Shown: positions 31,425 to 40,819 of the stretch, piece by piece
Layout: every line of letters begins with the position of its first letter
Position numbering within the stretch: position 1 is the stretch's first letter
NCBI RefSeq assembly: GCF_026262505.1
Contig: NC_067207.1
Location: forward strand, 28,612,082-28,676,081
DNA from: Trichomonas vaginalis G3
Lineage: Eukaryota; Parabasalia; Trichomonadida; Trichomonadidae
Reading direction: 5' to 3'
Length of the DNA stretch: 64,000 bases
Program-made: the position numbers and the translations under genes
The notes under the pieces: model-generated
Database searches by the model: none
Told to the model about the DNA's origin: nothing
The model's input: only the letters and a program-made list of their open reading frames with translations

Positions 31425-31507
31425 CACAAAATCTAAGTAGTGAGGGTACACAAATTTTGTATGGAGTACGGTTCAATTTTTGAGAGCCTCACTACTTAGA
31501 TTTTGTG
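31425..31507. repeat. Perfect 21-bp inverted repeat
   Basis: CACAAAATC...AGTGAGG at 31425-31445 is mirrored exactly at 31487-31507, with a 41-bp loop. Outside it, AAAACTAA (31401-31408) is again mirrored by TTAGTTTT (31514-31521), so the structure may be a miniature palindromic element of about 120 bp. Confidence 0.8.
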
Positions 31508-31964
31508 ACTACCTTAGTTTTAATATTTTCCAAAAAAATTATGATTGCCTTGAGAATCATCCCCAATATAAGCTTGTATACTTTATGAAACATCTTGTGA
31601 GTTGTACCTTGTTTCTATTTAAAGAAAAACTGCATGAAAATAATTTAAGAGTTTTTATTTAGAATAACGAGAATATAATATCAAACGCATCTACTTCTAT
31701 TCAGCTATATAATTATGCTATTAGTTTTTGGCTATTGGGTTATTATACCGGATTGAAAGCTTCTCAAGTTTTTGACATAAATTATCGGATATTCAATTTT
31801 AATCACAGAATTCCTAGCATGCCCTTATGTTAGTTTGATGATTTTCACCTTCAAAATTTCATGTGATCCATGAATTCAGATAATTGAAAGGATGTTCAGA
31901 AATTCCCGATTTTTTGATAATAATACTATGAAAATATTGGAAATTGAGAGTGAAAAACTGTAGT

Positions 31965-31978
31965 TCATTTATCATAAA
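31965..31978 (+). promoter_or_regulatory. Initiator TCATTTATCATAAA of the Myb gene
   Basis: An excellent match to the classical T. vaginalis initiator (TCA, Y, T/A-rich, then TCAT). Its +1 A at 31967 lies 17 nt before the ATG at 31984. Confidence 0.7.
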
Positions 31979-31983
31979 CTGTT

Positions 31984-32538
31984 ATGAGCATAAAGTGCCC
32001 TACCTACAAAAAGGTTCCAAGCCTTTATAGAAAGAGATTTACAGCTGAAGAAGACGAGCTCTTGAGAAAATTGGCAAAAGATAACAATAACAAAACATGG
32101 CGTGACATTGCAAAGCATCTTCCTGGAAGAAGCGCCACGCAGTGCAGAGATAGATACAATCAATACCTATATCCTAGTGTTGTTTCCAAGCCTTGGACCG
32201 ATCAAGAAGATAAAATTATTGTCGAAAAATATAGACAATATGGACCCCAGTGGTCTAAAATTGCAGAGTTCCTTCCTGGAAGAAGTGGAAGTAATATCAA
32301 AAACAGATGGAATGGGGCTTTATCTAAATATCATGGAATTCCTCATAAAAAGTATAAGCTTGAAAGAAGACAGCCTCGTAATGTTTTGAATGCACTTCAG
32401 CAAACTGAAAATGTGCCAACTCCAATTGAAGAAAACTCTGAAATAATGGATTTGTTCGATCAAATATCAGAAAGCATTATACAGCAGCAGTGTGAATCAT
32501 TTGATTTCTTTAGCAATTGGGAAGAAGTAACTTTGTAA
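31984..32538 (+). CDS. R2R3 Myb-like DNA-binding protein
   Basis: 184 residues with two Myb repeats back to back. The first covers about residues 17-67 (KRFTAEEDELLRKLA, KTWRDIAKHLPGRSATQCRD) with Phe in place of the first Trp. The second covers about 68-115 (KPWTDQEDKIIVEKY, QWSKIAEFLPGRSGSNIKNR), and its helix 3 (SNIKNRWN) is the DNA-reading helix. The final 70 residues are acidic and glutamine-rich, possibly regulatory. Trichomonads encode many such proteins; in T. vaginalis some bind Myb recognition elements in iron-regulated promoters, and one recognises a core promoter element. Which role applies here is unknown. Confidence 0.93.
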   Translation: MSIKCPTYKKVPSLYRKRFTAEEDELLRKLAKDNNNKTWRDIAKHLPGRSATQCRDRYNQYLYPSVVSKPWTDQEDKIIVEKYRQYGPQWSKIAEFLPGRSGSNIKNRWNGALSKYHGIPHKKYKLERRQPRNVLNALQQTENVPTPIEENSEIMDLFDQISESIIQQQCESFDFFSNWEEVTL

Positions 32539-33249
32539 TTATCTATAAAAATCATGTATAAAAATGAATATCGTTTTTGCTCTTATAATTCTTTGGATTT
32601 CTTTACAATAAATAAGGATCTAAAAATGACTTCACCGAATGGTGGCTTCCAAAAAATCTGGCGAACTCGATGTGAATTTTCCGAATTTATCATAATACTC
32701 TTTTGAGACTTTTGTCAAACTTGAAAATCTGATATCTTATACAGAGACTGGTTTCAAGCTCGTGTAAAACTCAAGTGTCAATGATATAATAGTATTTTTC
32801 AATACGGTGATTAAATTTTGCCTTAAATTAATTTAATTAAATGATAAAACTAAATTGGTCTAATTCTATTTTGATATGGTGCTATTTTATTAATGTTTTA
32901 ATGTATTATTATAGTAATTCATAGATAAATATCAATTATAGATTTTATGGTGAATTTCATTCAAATCATGTCCGAAATTAATGGAATTACTGTTTTCGAG
33001 TGAGTATGTAATTTTTAATGGTTGTCATATAATAAGTGAATATTGTAGTGTGGATAAGTTATTAATGCGATACAATGTGCCATTCCGAGAGATTTGAAAT
33101 ACAAATTTCCCAGGAATAATGATAATAGAACAAAAAAAGAGCATATTGTACTCTCGTCACTAGAACTTTCGCAATTATTCCCTTTTGATGTCAAATAGTT
33201 TACATTGTCAAAAATTTACATTGGGAATTTTTGTCATTTTAATAATAAA
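32539..33249. other. AT-rich spacer, no gene seen
   Basis: About 700 bp between the Myb and COMM genes. Only promoter-like sequence near the end was noted. Confidence 0.6.
33232..33241 (+). promoter_or_regulatory. Initiator TGTCATTTTA of the COMM-domain gene
   Basis: Variant of the common motif; +1 A at 33236 is 14 nt before the ATG at 33250 and supports that start over an upstream in-frame TTG. Confidence 0.65.
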
Positions 33250-33798
33250 ATGCTTTCACAACAAGAAATAAAAGATAATATGGTTCGTTTTGAGTCGATT
33301 TCGACTGAAGAAGCCGCCCAATTAGCAGGTGTTGTTCTTGATCATATACAACTTAAATCAAATCTTTCTCAAATGCTCGCCGGATTAGAATTCTCAGACA
33401 CATCAACAAAGCAAATCTTAGCAGATACTATTTTATCATTCATTAATAGACTTCTTCAATCTCGCACAGCTACTTCAGACTGTTCTCCATTATTGAAACA
33501 GTCAGGTTTAAATGACGAATACTCCGAAGTAATCGGCAAAGTTATTAGCAACAGATTAGATACTGTTGTTAAAGATTTAGCTGAGAAATCATCAGGCGAT
33601 AAACTTCAAGACCTTGAATGGAGATTTGGTCTAACTGCAGCTTCAAGCACAGGTGCAGGAACTCCATTTATTCAAATGCGTTTACAATTCGAAAATATCC
33701 AGCCTGTTTCTATCGAAATGGGCATGACCGAATTTTACGAATTCGCTGCTGATATTAAGCGAATTCAAGCTCAAATGTCAAATACTCTCAGCATCTAA
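33250..33798 (+). CDS. COMM-domain protein
   Basis: 182 residues from the ATG at 33250. The C-terminal 65 residues form a COMM domain: LQDLEWRFGLTAASS, then PFIQMRLQFEN and GMTEFYEFAADIKRIQAQM, matching the strand-strand-strand-helix pattern with the conserved Trp and the EFYEF motif. The N-terminal helical part is family-variable. COMMD proteins assemble into the Commander complex, which recycles membrane cargo from endosomes together with retriever. Which paralogue (COMMD1-10) it is cannot be set by eye. The stop overlaps TAAA. Confidence 0.88.
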   Translation: MLSQQEIKDNMVRFESISTEEAAQLAGVVLDHIQLKSNLSQMLAGLEFSDTSTKQILADTILSFINRLLQSRTATSDCSPLLKQSGLNDEYSEVIGKVISNRLDTVVKDLAEKSSGDKLQDLEWRFGLTAASSTGAGTPFIQMRLQFENIQPVSIEMGMTEFYEFAADIKRIQAQMSNTLSI

Positions 33799-34404
33799 AC
33801 ATTCAAGTATTATTTCTCTTTTTTTAATTACTATTATTATTTTATGCAAGGAACCAAAGCTTATGAGAATGAATTGTCCAAATAATTTAAGCAGATACAA
33901 CTTTCTACAATTCCTATTGCTGATTATTCTGGCATCGATAAAATGAATTGTAGAAATGGGCATTTAGCATTAGATTTATAAGAACTCCAAATCTCCAGGT
34001 CGTATGAAAAGGGAGTTTTTTAGCTCCTGGCTCGAAGATTCGTTTTGAGCCCAAAAAGCCTCTGCTATTGGTGTTTCAGGAGCTGTCCAGCTCACTTTTG
34101 GAAGAACTGGAAGCCTTGAAGTGACACAGTAGTTGTAATCATCATAAAATCAGCTATAGTCCAAAAGGAAAGAAACTTCTGCTGATAGGGTTTCATGAGA
34201 TCCATAGCTTCATTTTCATGGACTGAAAGCTTTGCAACTCCTGATGTGAAGATAGTATTTGCAAATCTTCAAAACATCAGAGACTCAAATGGGAAAAGAG
34301 TATAAGAAATCAACTTTGTGATCATATCTAATAAAAGGCGAGTTTTTTTAATATACAATAAAACCTCTATAATAATTTTTTATTTTCGAAATAATAAATA
34401 AAAC
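33799..34404. other. Spacer with a probable gene fossil
   Basis: Convergent spacer between the COMM gene and the second importin. The part from about 33985 to 34320 is less AT-rich and coding-like; the rest is empty. Confidence 0.5.
33985..34320 (-). pseudogene. Decayed coding fragment of unknown family
   Basis: On the minus strand, broken frames read as plausible protein: FTSGVAKLSVHENEAMDLMK, then a shifted stretch LPVLPKVSWTAPETPIAEAF. Base composition is also gene-like. There is no start, and at least one frame change. The family is not recognised; it is a relic of a host or transferred gene. Confidence 0.4.
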
Positions 34405-37347
34405 TTATTTCAATAATGATTCAAGAAGATTTTGAGCAGCTTGTGCTGTTCCTTCTGATATTCCTTTCTTCACACCTCTATCCAATGCAGATCTTAGTAT
34501 TTCTACTATATATTCTGCGTGCATCTGTTTAATTTCGTCAGGTAAATTAATAACAGACGAAACAATGTTTTCTGATTCAGCTTCAACCAAACATCTTGGA
34601 GCTAATGCAAGCATTTTCTCAATGAACTCTGATAAGTCAATTTGTGATCCACAAACCTTAATCAAAGTGAAGAGAAGTGAAATAGTTGCAGCAACAGTTG
34701 GCCAATAATACAACTGTCCTTCGTTTTCTGTTTCCAAGACATTTGATGCTACTTGTAACGCGTATTTGAGTTCATCAGGAGAGGCATGTCCTTGTACTTC
34801 AATTGCACATCGAATGGCAGCGATTGGATGTGGAGGACGTGTAAATTCAATGATGGTTAATGACTGGAAAAAGGCCGATTTTATGGCGGTTTTGTAAACT
34901 GGGGGAAGTTCACTTTGGTAAACCGCAAATAATTCAGTCAAAACACCGATACATTCTATTCTTAGATCAGGGTTTTCTTCCGTAGATTCAGTGTATTTCC
35001 AGAATTCTTCCAATGGGAAATCTGCTGGTCTGTACTGTGCCAATGTCGCGAAGAAGGAAAACACGGAATCCTTCAAGTCAACATCGTTGTTTTCTATCAA
35101 ATTTTCTTCACCTTGGTCTTCCTCTGTTTCTGCTTCATCTTCACCTTGCATCGTTGTAGAGTGCTGGCAGAGTAATCCTCCTTCGAAGAAAGCAAAGCCA
35201 TTCCTTATTGCGTCTTGAAGAGTGTCTTCATTTTCTTTGATAACAGTAGGAACTCCGTTTTTAAGTAGTTTTTCGAAACCTTTGAAACAAGTACAAACTA
35301 AGTTCTGCTTCTGAGATTGAAGTCCTTTGACCAAATGGCCAATCAACTTCTGTGGAACTTCATTCAAAGCAACAGAACAGCGAACAGCAAGTTTCAAAGC
35401 GATATTCGATACATCATCGTTATCAAAATCGACCAATCTCGCTGCAATTTTGGCCAACTGACTCATTGACGGCATTACAACGTCTTTGTGTCTTTTCACA
35501 AGTTCGGCCAAAAACTGACATGAAGCTTGTCTTGCGTCTACCATCGCTGATGTTTCATCTCCTGGAGTTCTGTCATCTGTATCGACATTAAGGAGGGAAA
35601 TGGCCCTGTCGATGACGGTTGGAAGGGCATTGAGAAGCTCTGGAGTTTGATGAAGGGAAATATTACGAAATGCAAGGATGGAAGAACAGTAGAGTTGGAT
35701 ATCTTGGGTCTGTGTGCATGCCTCTACAAAGATATTGAGCGAATGGTCGTATATTTCTGTTGCAGATTGAGGAGCAAATTTTATTAAGGTTGAAAGTGCT
35801 TCTATGCCTGCTGATTGTATGAGTTGGTGTTCTTCTGATTGCATCTCGGCGGCTTCCATGATAATTGGGAGTACTGCCGGTGCAAAATGATAAGCTTCAG
35901 ATCTTGCAGCGGAAATAAGGGCTGCAAGGCAGGAAATAATGAGATGTGTGTATGATGAGTTGAATTCCTTCGCATATGAGATTGTTTTCTCGAATAATGG
36001 CTCGAGATTTTCTATTGCAAGAGGAACAATGTATAAAAACTCAACAAGGAACGAAAATGCTGTGGTAATCAATGAAGGATCTTTATCAGCATTTGAATCT
36101 ATTGAATTGATGACATCTTGTATGATTTGATTTGAAAAATCAGAAATTGGTTCTGAAACTCTTCCAATTAACTCCATAAGTACTGAAATACCGGCATCCT
36201 GGAAACAATGATGCTCATTTTCAAGTAAATTGACAGAAAACTCTGCAATATCTTTGAAATGAAGTGCAACAACAGTTGGAATGTATTCAATGAACGAAAT
36301 AAGACCACAAGCAAAAGCAATGGAGAATTCTGGTGAATCTTCTTCAAAGTTGGCCCAAAATTCCTCGAAAAAGTCGTTTGGATCCATATATTCAACTAAA
36401 GTTTCAAGAAGAACAGTTGAAAAGAAGCAATTTCGCTGGTCCTCGAAACATTCGTTCTCTTCAAAGCATAATTTCGCTAAATGCAATGATAATGCGATAC
36501 AATCTGGGAAAATTGACTCAAGCTGTTCCTGATAACGCTTTACACATGCGACAATAGGATCTATAAGTAAAACACGTGTGGATGCAGGTATTTCTTCGTT
36601 CTGAGCGTCAGCAAATAAAGGAGTTATTAAATCTTCTGGAGAACAAAACTCTGGAGCACTCTCTATGATACTAGATAAAGAGTTAATGAGATTGTTGATG
36701 TAAGAAGCGTTTGAATTCAATGCATTGTTGATACAATGATTTAATGCTTGGAAAAGAGGCAACATAGACTCTGGTTCAGCAGAGAGGAATGTAAACATGA
36801 CTGTAAGTAACTCAGCGCCGAATTTAATTGCTCCTTCGTCTGATCCTTCGAAAACATTTTCAATTAATTGGCAAATTGGAATGAAAAAGGCACCAACAGC
36901 CTGGAAAGGTAAACTGTCGAAGCATGATGCAAGTGTCATGAAGTAATATTGAGGGTCGTTGTAAATTGATTCGATAAATTGCAAAAATGGAGACCAATCA
37001 TCGAGTTCTGTCATGAAAATTGGATTCATTGAGTCTAGTAATAGGTTTCTGTTTCTCATATTTGTTTCCTTTGTTAATGCCTGAAGAAATAAATTTTTAA
37101 TTTCTTCTTTGAATTGAGGATTTTCGACAATATTCGGCCAGTGCATTTTAATAGAGTCGTGTAATGCTGTGCACGATGCGCCACGTATTGTTGGTGATTG
37201 ATTTGTCTGAATAATTTCAAAATATGCCAAAATCATATCAGGATTTGAATAATGTTCTTTGAGGGCTTCTGTTACCCTTTGAACATCTTCTGTCTTTGAT
37301 GACTGATTCCCTAATACCTCAAATAGAGGCAATAATATTTCGGCCAT
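34405..37347 (-). CDS. Importin-beta family nuclear transport receptor (second copy)
   Basis: 980 residues from the first ATG at 37347. The longer open frame begins at a TTG and adds 19 residues of poor quality. Built of HEAT repeats like the receptor at 16742. The Ran-binding N-terminus is recognisable (ILAYFEIIQTNQSPTIRGAS), and an acidic insert (GEDEAETEEDQGEEN) occurs near residue 740, the same relative place. The two proteins are clearly diverged paralogues of the importin-4/5 class, not a recent duplication. Cargo unknown. A TGTCACTTTTT on the minus strand at about 37422-37432 could be its initiator, giving an unusually long leader of about 80 nt. Confidence 0.9.
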   Translation of the reverse strand: MAEILLPLFEVLGNQSSKTEDVQRVTEALKEHYSNPDMILAYFEIIQTNQSPTIRGASCTALHDSIKMHWPNIVENPQFKEEIKNLFLQALTKETNMRNRNLLLDSMNPIFMTELDDWSPFLQFIESIYNDPQYYFMTLASCFDSLPFQAVGAFFIPICQLIENVFEGSDEGAIKFGAELLTVMFTFLSAEPESMLPLFQALNHCINNALNSNASYINNLINSLSSIIESAPEFCSPEDLITPLFADAQNEEIPASTRVLLIDPIVACVKRYQEQLESIFPDCIALSLHLAKLCFEENECFEDQRNCFFSTVLLETLVEYMDPNDFFEEFWANFEEDSPEFSIAFACGLISFIEYIPTVVALHFKDIAEFSVNLLENEHHCFQDAGISVLMELIGRVSEPISDFSNQIIQDVINSIDSNADKDPSLITTAFSFLVEFLYIVPLAIENLEPLFEKTISYAKEFNSSYTHLIISCLAALISAARSEAYHFAPAVLPIIMEAAEMQSEEHQLIQSAGIEALSTLIKFAPQSATEIYDHSLNIFVEACTQTQDIQLYCSSILAFRNISLHQTPELLNALPTVIDRAISLLNVDTDDRTPGDETSAMVDARQASCQFLAELVKRHKDVVMPSMSQLAKIAARLVDFDNDDVSNIALKLAVRCSVALNEVPQKLIGHLVKGLQSQKQNLVCTCFKGFEKLLKNGVPTVIKENEDTLQDAIRNGFAFFEGGLLCQHSTTMQGEDEAETEEDQGEENLIENNDVDLKDSVFSFFATLAQYRPADFPLEEFWKYTESTEENPDLRIECIGVLTELFAVYQSELPPVYKTAIKSAFFQSLTIIEFTRPPHPIAAIRCAIEVQGHASPDELKYALQVASNVLETENEGQLYYWPTVAATISLLFTLIKVCGSQIDLSEFIEKMLALAPRCLVEAESENIVSSVINLPDEIKQMHAEYIVEILRSALDRGVKKGISEGTAQAAQNLLESLLK

Positions 37348-37463
37348 CAAAGATTTTAAGTCCTCAAAATTTTGACATGTAAAAAAGATTTTGGATTTTG
37401 TCAAATTTTTATTGATTTATTAAAAAGTGACAAGAATTTTGTAAAAAAAAACAAGAGACAAAA

Positions 37464-38165
37464 ATGTCTAATATCGAATTTGATCTTTACCACCTTTCCG
37501 CATTCACAACAGGAGCCACAAAAGAAGAAATTAACCCAGACTACCTCAAGCAGTCTGCTACAGATGCTTTTATTTCATTCTTCAAGGCATTAAAAGAGTG
37601 CGACCACGAATCTGATACAAAAGTTAAGCTTCCAAAGCCAACTGTTAGTATCCCTCGTGAGAAACCACTCCCAGCCGAGAAGCCAAAGACTCGTTGGGAG
37701 CAATTCGTTGAACAGAAAGGCCTTAAATTCCAAGAAAAAGAAAAGAAGGTTCTTGATGAAGATACAGGCGAATGGTGTCTCCGTTACGGTTACAAGCGTG
37801 CTAATGATCCATTAGCTAGGCCAATTATTGAAGTTCCAAATAATGAAAATGCAGAAGATCCATTTACAAAGCTCGCTCGCGAGAAAAAGGAACGTGTTGC
37901 AGAACAGAAGAAGCGCGAAGTCAGAAACAAGAAGCGTGCAGAACGCGCAATCAAAGAAGCAGCTGTCGTTGCTTCTCTCAAGGGTAACAAGAGGAAAGAA
38001 CAGATTCAGCAGGCTCTTGATGCTGCTTCCCATCCAGGATCTTCTGCTTCTATGAACCAATTCAACAAAGTTAAGAATAAAGTCGGTATCTTTGAGGAAG
38101 GAAGCAGTGTTCCTAAGATATTCGACCGCAATAAAGGCCAGAAGCCAAAGTTAGGCAAGAAATAA
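37464..38165 (+). CDS. RRS1: Ribosome biogenesis regulatory protein RRS1
   Basis: A 233-residue nucleolar assembly factor that with Rpf2 brings the 5S RNP into pre-60S particles. The conserved core is clear: LPRE-type motif SIPREKPLPAEKPKTRWEQF (about residues 63-82), QKGLKFQEKEKK, and DEDTGEWCLRYGYKRAND, the best family signature (about 98-115). The basic coiled C-terminus (REKKERVAEQKKREVRNKKR) and a GKK end are normal. Third positions favour C and G as in strongly expressed genes. Divergent from the importin gene, with 116 bp between starts. The stop overlaps TAAA. Confidence 0.95.
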   Translation: MSNIEFDLYHLSAFTTGATKEEINPDYLKQSATDAFISFFKALKECDHESDTKVKLPKPTVSIPREKPLPAEKPKTRWEQFVEQKGLKFQEKEKKVLDEDTGEWCLRYGYKRANDPLARPIIEVPNNENAEDPFTKLAREKKERVAEQKKREVRNKKRAERAIKEAAVVASLKGNKRKEQIQQALDAASHPGSSASMNQFNKVKNKVGIFEEGSSVPKIFDRNKGQKPKLGKK

Positions 38166-38538
38166 AGTAATAGATTATCTAGAGTTTATTTTAAAAAATA
38201 ATTTTTTTATTACCATAAAACCATCTAAAATCTATAGGTAAATCATCACAGAATATTAAGTTTAACTATTTCTAACTATTATTCTTCAATATTTTTAAAA
38301 ATTATCAAATATTTTTCTTGAATTCTTTGATTTTGAGCAAGAGTTCTGAAGAGAAATGCAATATTTTTCTGAGGTGATCACATTTTATCATTCTTGATAT
38401 TTACAAAAAGATGTGATAAATTTAGTAACGTCATTTCCAATAACAATTCGTCAGAAGTCGCCACGCCAAGTTCCTCATTTGGAAATTGAGACAAATAAGC
38501 AGTCTCTAGAGCCTAAATCACCAAGAAGTACTAAAAAT
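38166..38538. other. Spacer and unresolved 5' region of the next gene
   Basis: The first 230 bp are AT-rich. From 38413 the frame of the next gene is already open and coding-like, although no ATG is in frame until 38539. Confidence 0.5.
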
Positions 38539-40710
38539 ATGTTCAAAGCAAGCTATTATTCGCCTAGACCAGAATATCAATCAATTTATCATCAAAATGA
38601 TCAGAATTTTAACATGACACAGCAACCACCACCTATGTCTGCGCGTCCTCTTATGACTCTTCAAGAATTTATTAAAACTACAAGAACTCCAAACAAATTA
38701 ATTTCGAAACCGTTAGTAAAGTCTGTTAGAATTCTTGATCCATCACTATTTACTACTCAAGAGGAATCGAGATCACTTGCTCAGACATTCGTTCGAAACT
38801 TTGCTGAAGAAGAAAATCAAATAACTCAGGCAACGATTATTCAAAATGCCTTCAGACAATCTCAATCAAGAAGACATTACAAGAAATTTATAAGAATTCG
38901 AATTTCTCAAAACAGAAAATTAATGAGATTATGTTTAATTGTGTGGAAGCTCTTTGGATTGAAAAATGTCTTACGCCTTCATCGTGTTTACGATCAATTT
39001 ATTGATTTTCTGCCAAATCTTCCATACATCCCTCAAGGAAGAAAAATTTCTCCTTTCAGATACTTTTATACAAGTGGAGCACTCTTTTTACCTATTTCTT
39101 ATTCGCATACAACCTTATACAAAATGGTTTTAATGTGCAATAAGCCTTCAATGACTAAGATTTTCAATTTATGGAAGAAAATTGCTCATGAAAGGCGTGT
39201 TGAATCAGATGCTCTCATCTTTGCAGAATCAATGAACAACAAAATGTTGAAATTTTCATCTGCTTTCCTTTGTTTCAAACTTTGGTATAATTTATATCAA
39301 TACCACAAGATCAGAGATGATTCTAGCATTGTTAAACTACCTCAAATTACTATTTACGATCATGATACAATACCTGCATGGCTTGCAACACAAAATAAGT
39401 TGAATCAGAAACGAAAAATTCAATACGACGCAACAATTCATTACCAGACAGATGTTATCCGTCGTAGTTTAACAGCTTTGACGAAATTCACAAAGTTCCA
39501 GAAGAATTGGAACGAAATTGTTCCAAACCACGTCAAAAAAGAAAATCAGAAGATCAAAAAATCTGTTTTCAATGGTTGGATATCTTATGTCAACAAGAAG
39601 AAGAAGCAGAGAAACTTTATTCGCGAAATCATCAAAAGATGGTACAAGAGAACATACAAACATTCTTATTTCCAAACGATTGACACATTTTCAAGAAAAA
39701 GTGAAGTTACATTCAAACTATCTAAAGCTATTCATATCTGGTCATTCTATGCACGCCGTAGATCAATCAAATATCTGCACACGATGCTCAACATCCAGAA
39801 GAAACCTCTTGGTGCGTACATGTTAGTTTTTCTGATAAATGGCCAATTTGATTTAAGTTTTCATATTCTTTCTTTCAAACTTTGGCTGAACATCATCAGG
39901 AGACGTCGCTCATTCAAGAAGATGGTTGAATTCCACAACAATCTTTCTCATGAAACAGAATTAGCATTCGGAGCATTGACTATGTTGAGAAGTCCAGATG
40001 AAGGAGAAAATCTGTTTCCAAACGGAATCGGACTTTCTCTCGAACTCTCAATCGCAGCACAGAATGTCATCTGTAGAGGCGAAGACATAGTTTTCGCACA
40101 CAAAGGAAAAGACATTGATAAATTCAAGATGAATCCATTGTCAAGATTCCTTTTGCTCGCAATCCACAAGAAAATCAATTTCGATGTTTTCTCAACATCT
40201 GTCGGTGAAGAAAAACCTAAATTTGAGAAACTTCGAAAAGAAGACGAACTTCGAGAACAAGTTCAAAAGAACACAAAGATACTTCGATCTAGGTTGTTAT
40301 GGAAACTCCACAGAGACAACACATTGATCACAGCGATTTCTGCACACACATTCGCTCAGGAATACAACAGATTTATTCCAGAATTCAGAGTCACACAAGA
40401 AGCGAACTTGTTTGCTAAAAATGACTGGATCGAACCAATGAAAGATGATGTTTTCGTTTTCGACGACTTCAAAGTATCAGTTGAGAGTCTTGTTCGTGCA
40501 CTGGATGTAACAAGGAAGAAGGCAAAGCAGCAGATGCTTACAGACGAAAGAGACCGAATAATGAAAGAACTGAACGAAAGAGTCCGAAATCCAAATAATA
40601 TTTCATTTAAAGAACATGAAAAAGAAACAGTCATCAACAATCAAATTGCAGTTCATACACCTGCAATGCCTCCAACTCCTCTCAAATCTCCTCGATTCAA
40701 GAAAAATTGA
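38539..40710 (+). CDS. Sfi1-like/IQ-motif centrin-binding repeat protein
   Basis: 723 residues from the first in-frame ATG. Around residue 100 there is an IQ-like motif (ATIIQNAFRQSQSRRHYKKF). Through the middle are at least six copies of an Sfi1-type repeat, an aromatic-x-x-Trp core in a basic helix: IVWKLFGL, FNLWKKIAHERR, FKLWYNLYQYHK, FNGWISYVNKKKK, IHIWSFYARRRS and FKLWLNIIRRRR. Such repeats bind centrin along an extended helix and are found in basal-body and mitotic-spindle-pole fibres, apt for a flagellate. The last 250 residues are helical, ending in a Pro-rich tail with SPR motifs. The frame stays open upstream to 38398 with coding-like sequence but only a GTG at 38413, so the true 5' end is unsure. 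Confidence 0.8.
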   Translation: MFKASYYSPRPEYQSIYHQNDQNFNMTQQPPPMSARPLMTLQEFIKTTRTPNKLISKPLVKSVRILDPSLFTTQEESRSLAQTFVRNFAEEENQITQATIIQNAFRQSQSRRHYKKFIRIRISQNRKLMRLCLIVWKLFGLKNVLRLHRVYDQFIDFLPNLPYIPQGRKISPFRYFYTSGALFLPISYSHTTLYKMVLMCNKPSMTKIFNLWKKIAHERRVESDALIFAESMNNKMLKFSSAFLCFKLWYNLYQYHKIRDDSSIVKLPQITIYDHDTIPAWLATQNKLNQKRKIQYDATIHYQTDVIRRSLTALTKFTKFQKNWNEIVPNHVKKENQKIKKSVFNGWISYVNKKKKQRNFIREIIKRWYKRTYKHSYFQTIDTFSRKSEVTFKLSKAIHIWSFYARRRSIKYLHTMLNIQKKPLGAYMLVFLINGQFDLSFHILSFKLWLNIIRRRRSFKKMVEFHNNLSHETELAFGALTMLRSPDEGENLFPNGIGLSLELSIAAQNVICRGEDIVFAHKGKDIDKFKMNPLSRFLLLAIHKKINFDVFSTSVGEEKPKFEKLRKEDELREQVQKNTKILRSRLLWKLHRDNTLITAISAHTFAQEYNRFIPEFRVTQEANLFAKNDWIEPMKDDVFVFDDFKVSVESLVRALDVTRKKAKQQMLTDERDRIMKELNERVRNPNNISFKEHEKETVINNQIAVHTPAMPPTPLKSPRFKKN

Positions 40711-40819
40711 TTTTGTTATTTTATTTTTATTTTGTTTTTATTTTTAAACTGTTATCTATATAGATAATTTCTGTATGAAACTTAAAAAATGTTTAAAAAT
40801 TTGTTCTTTTCAATCAATT

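Larger units (their letters stand above)
27315..31983. other. Gene desert with fragments and repeats
   Basis: 4.7 kb without a supported intact gene and very AT-rich. It contains a 23-bp perfect inverted repeat (28873-28950), a gene fragment next to it (28894-29097), a 37-bp direct repeat (29662 and 30044), a coding fossil (30090-30300) and a 21-bp perfect inverted repeat (31425-31507). The rest shows nothing. Confidence 0.6.

Noticed and set aside
37348-37404. 19-residue N-terminal extension of the second importin
   Set aside because: It starts at TTG and does not look like the importin N-terminus.
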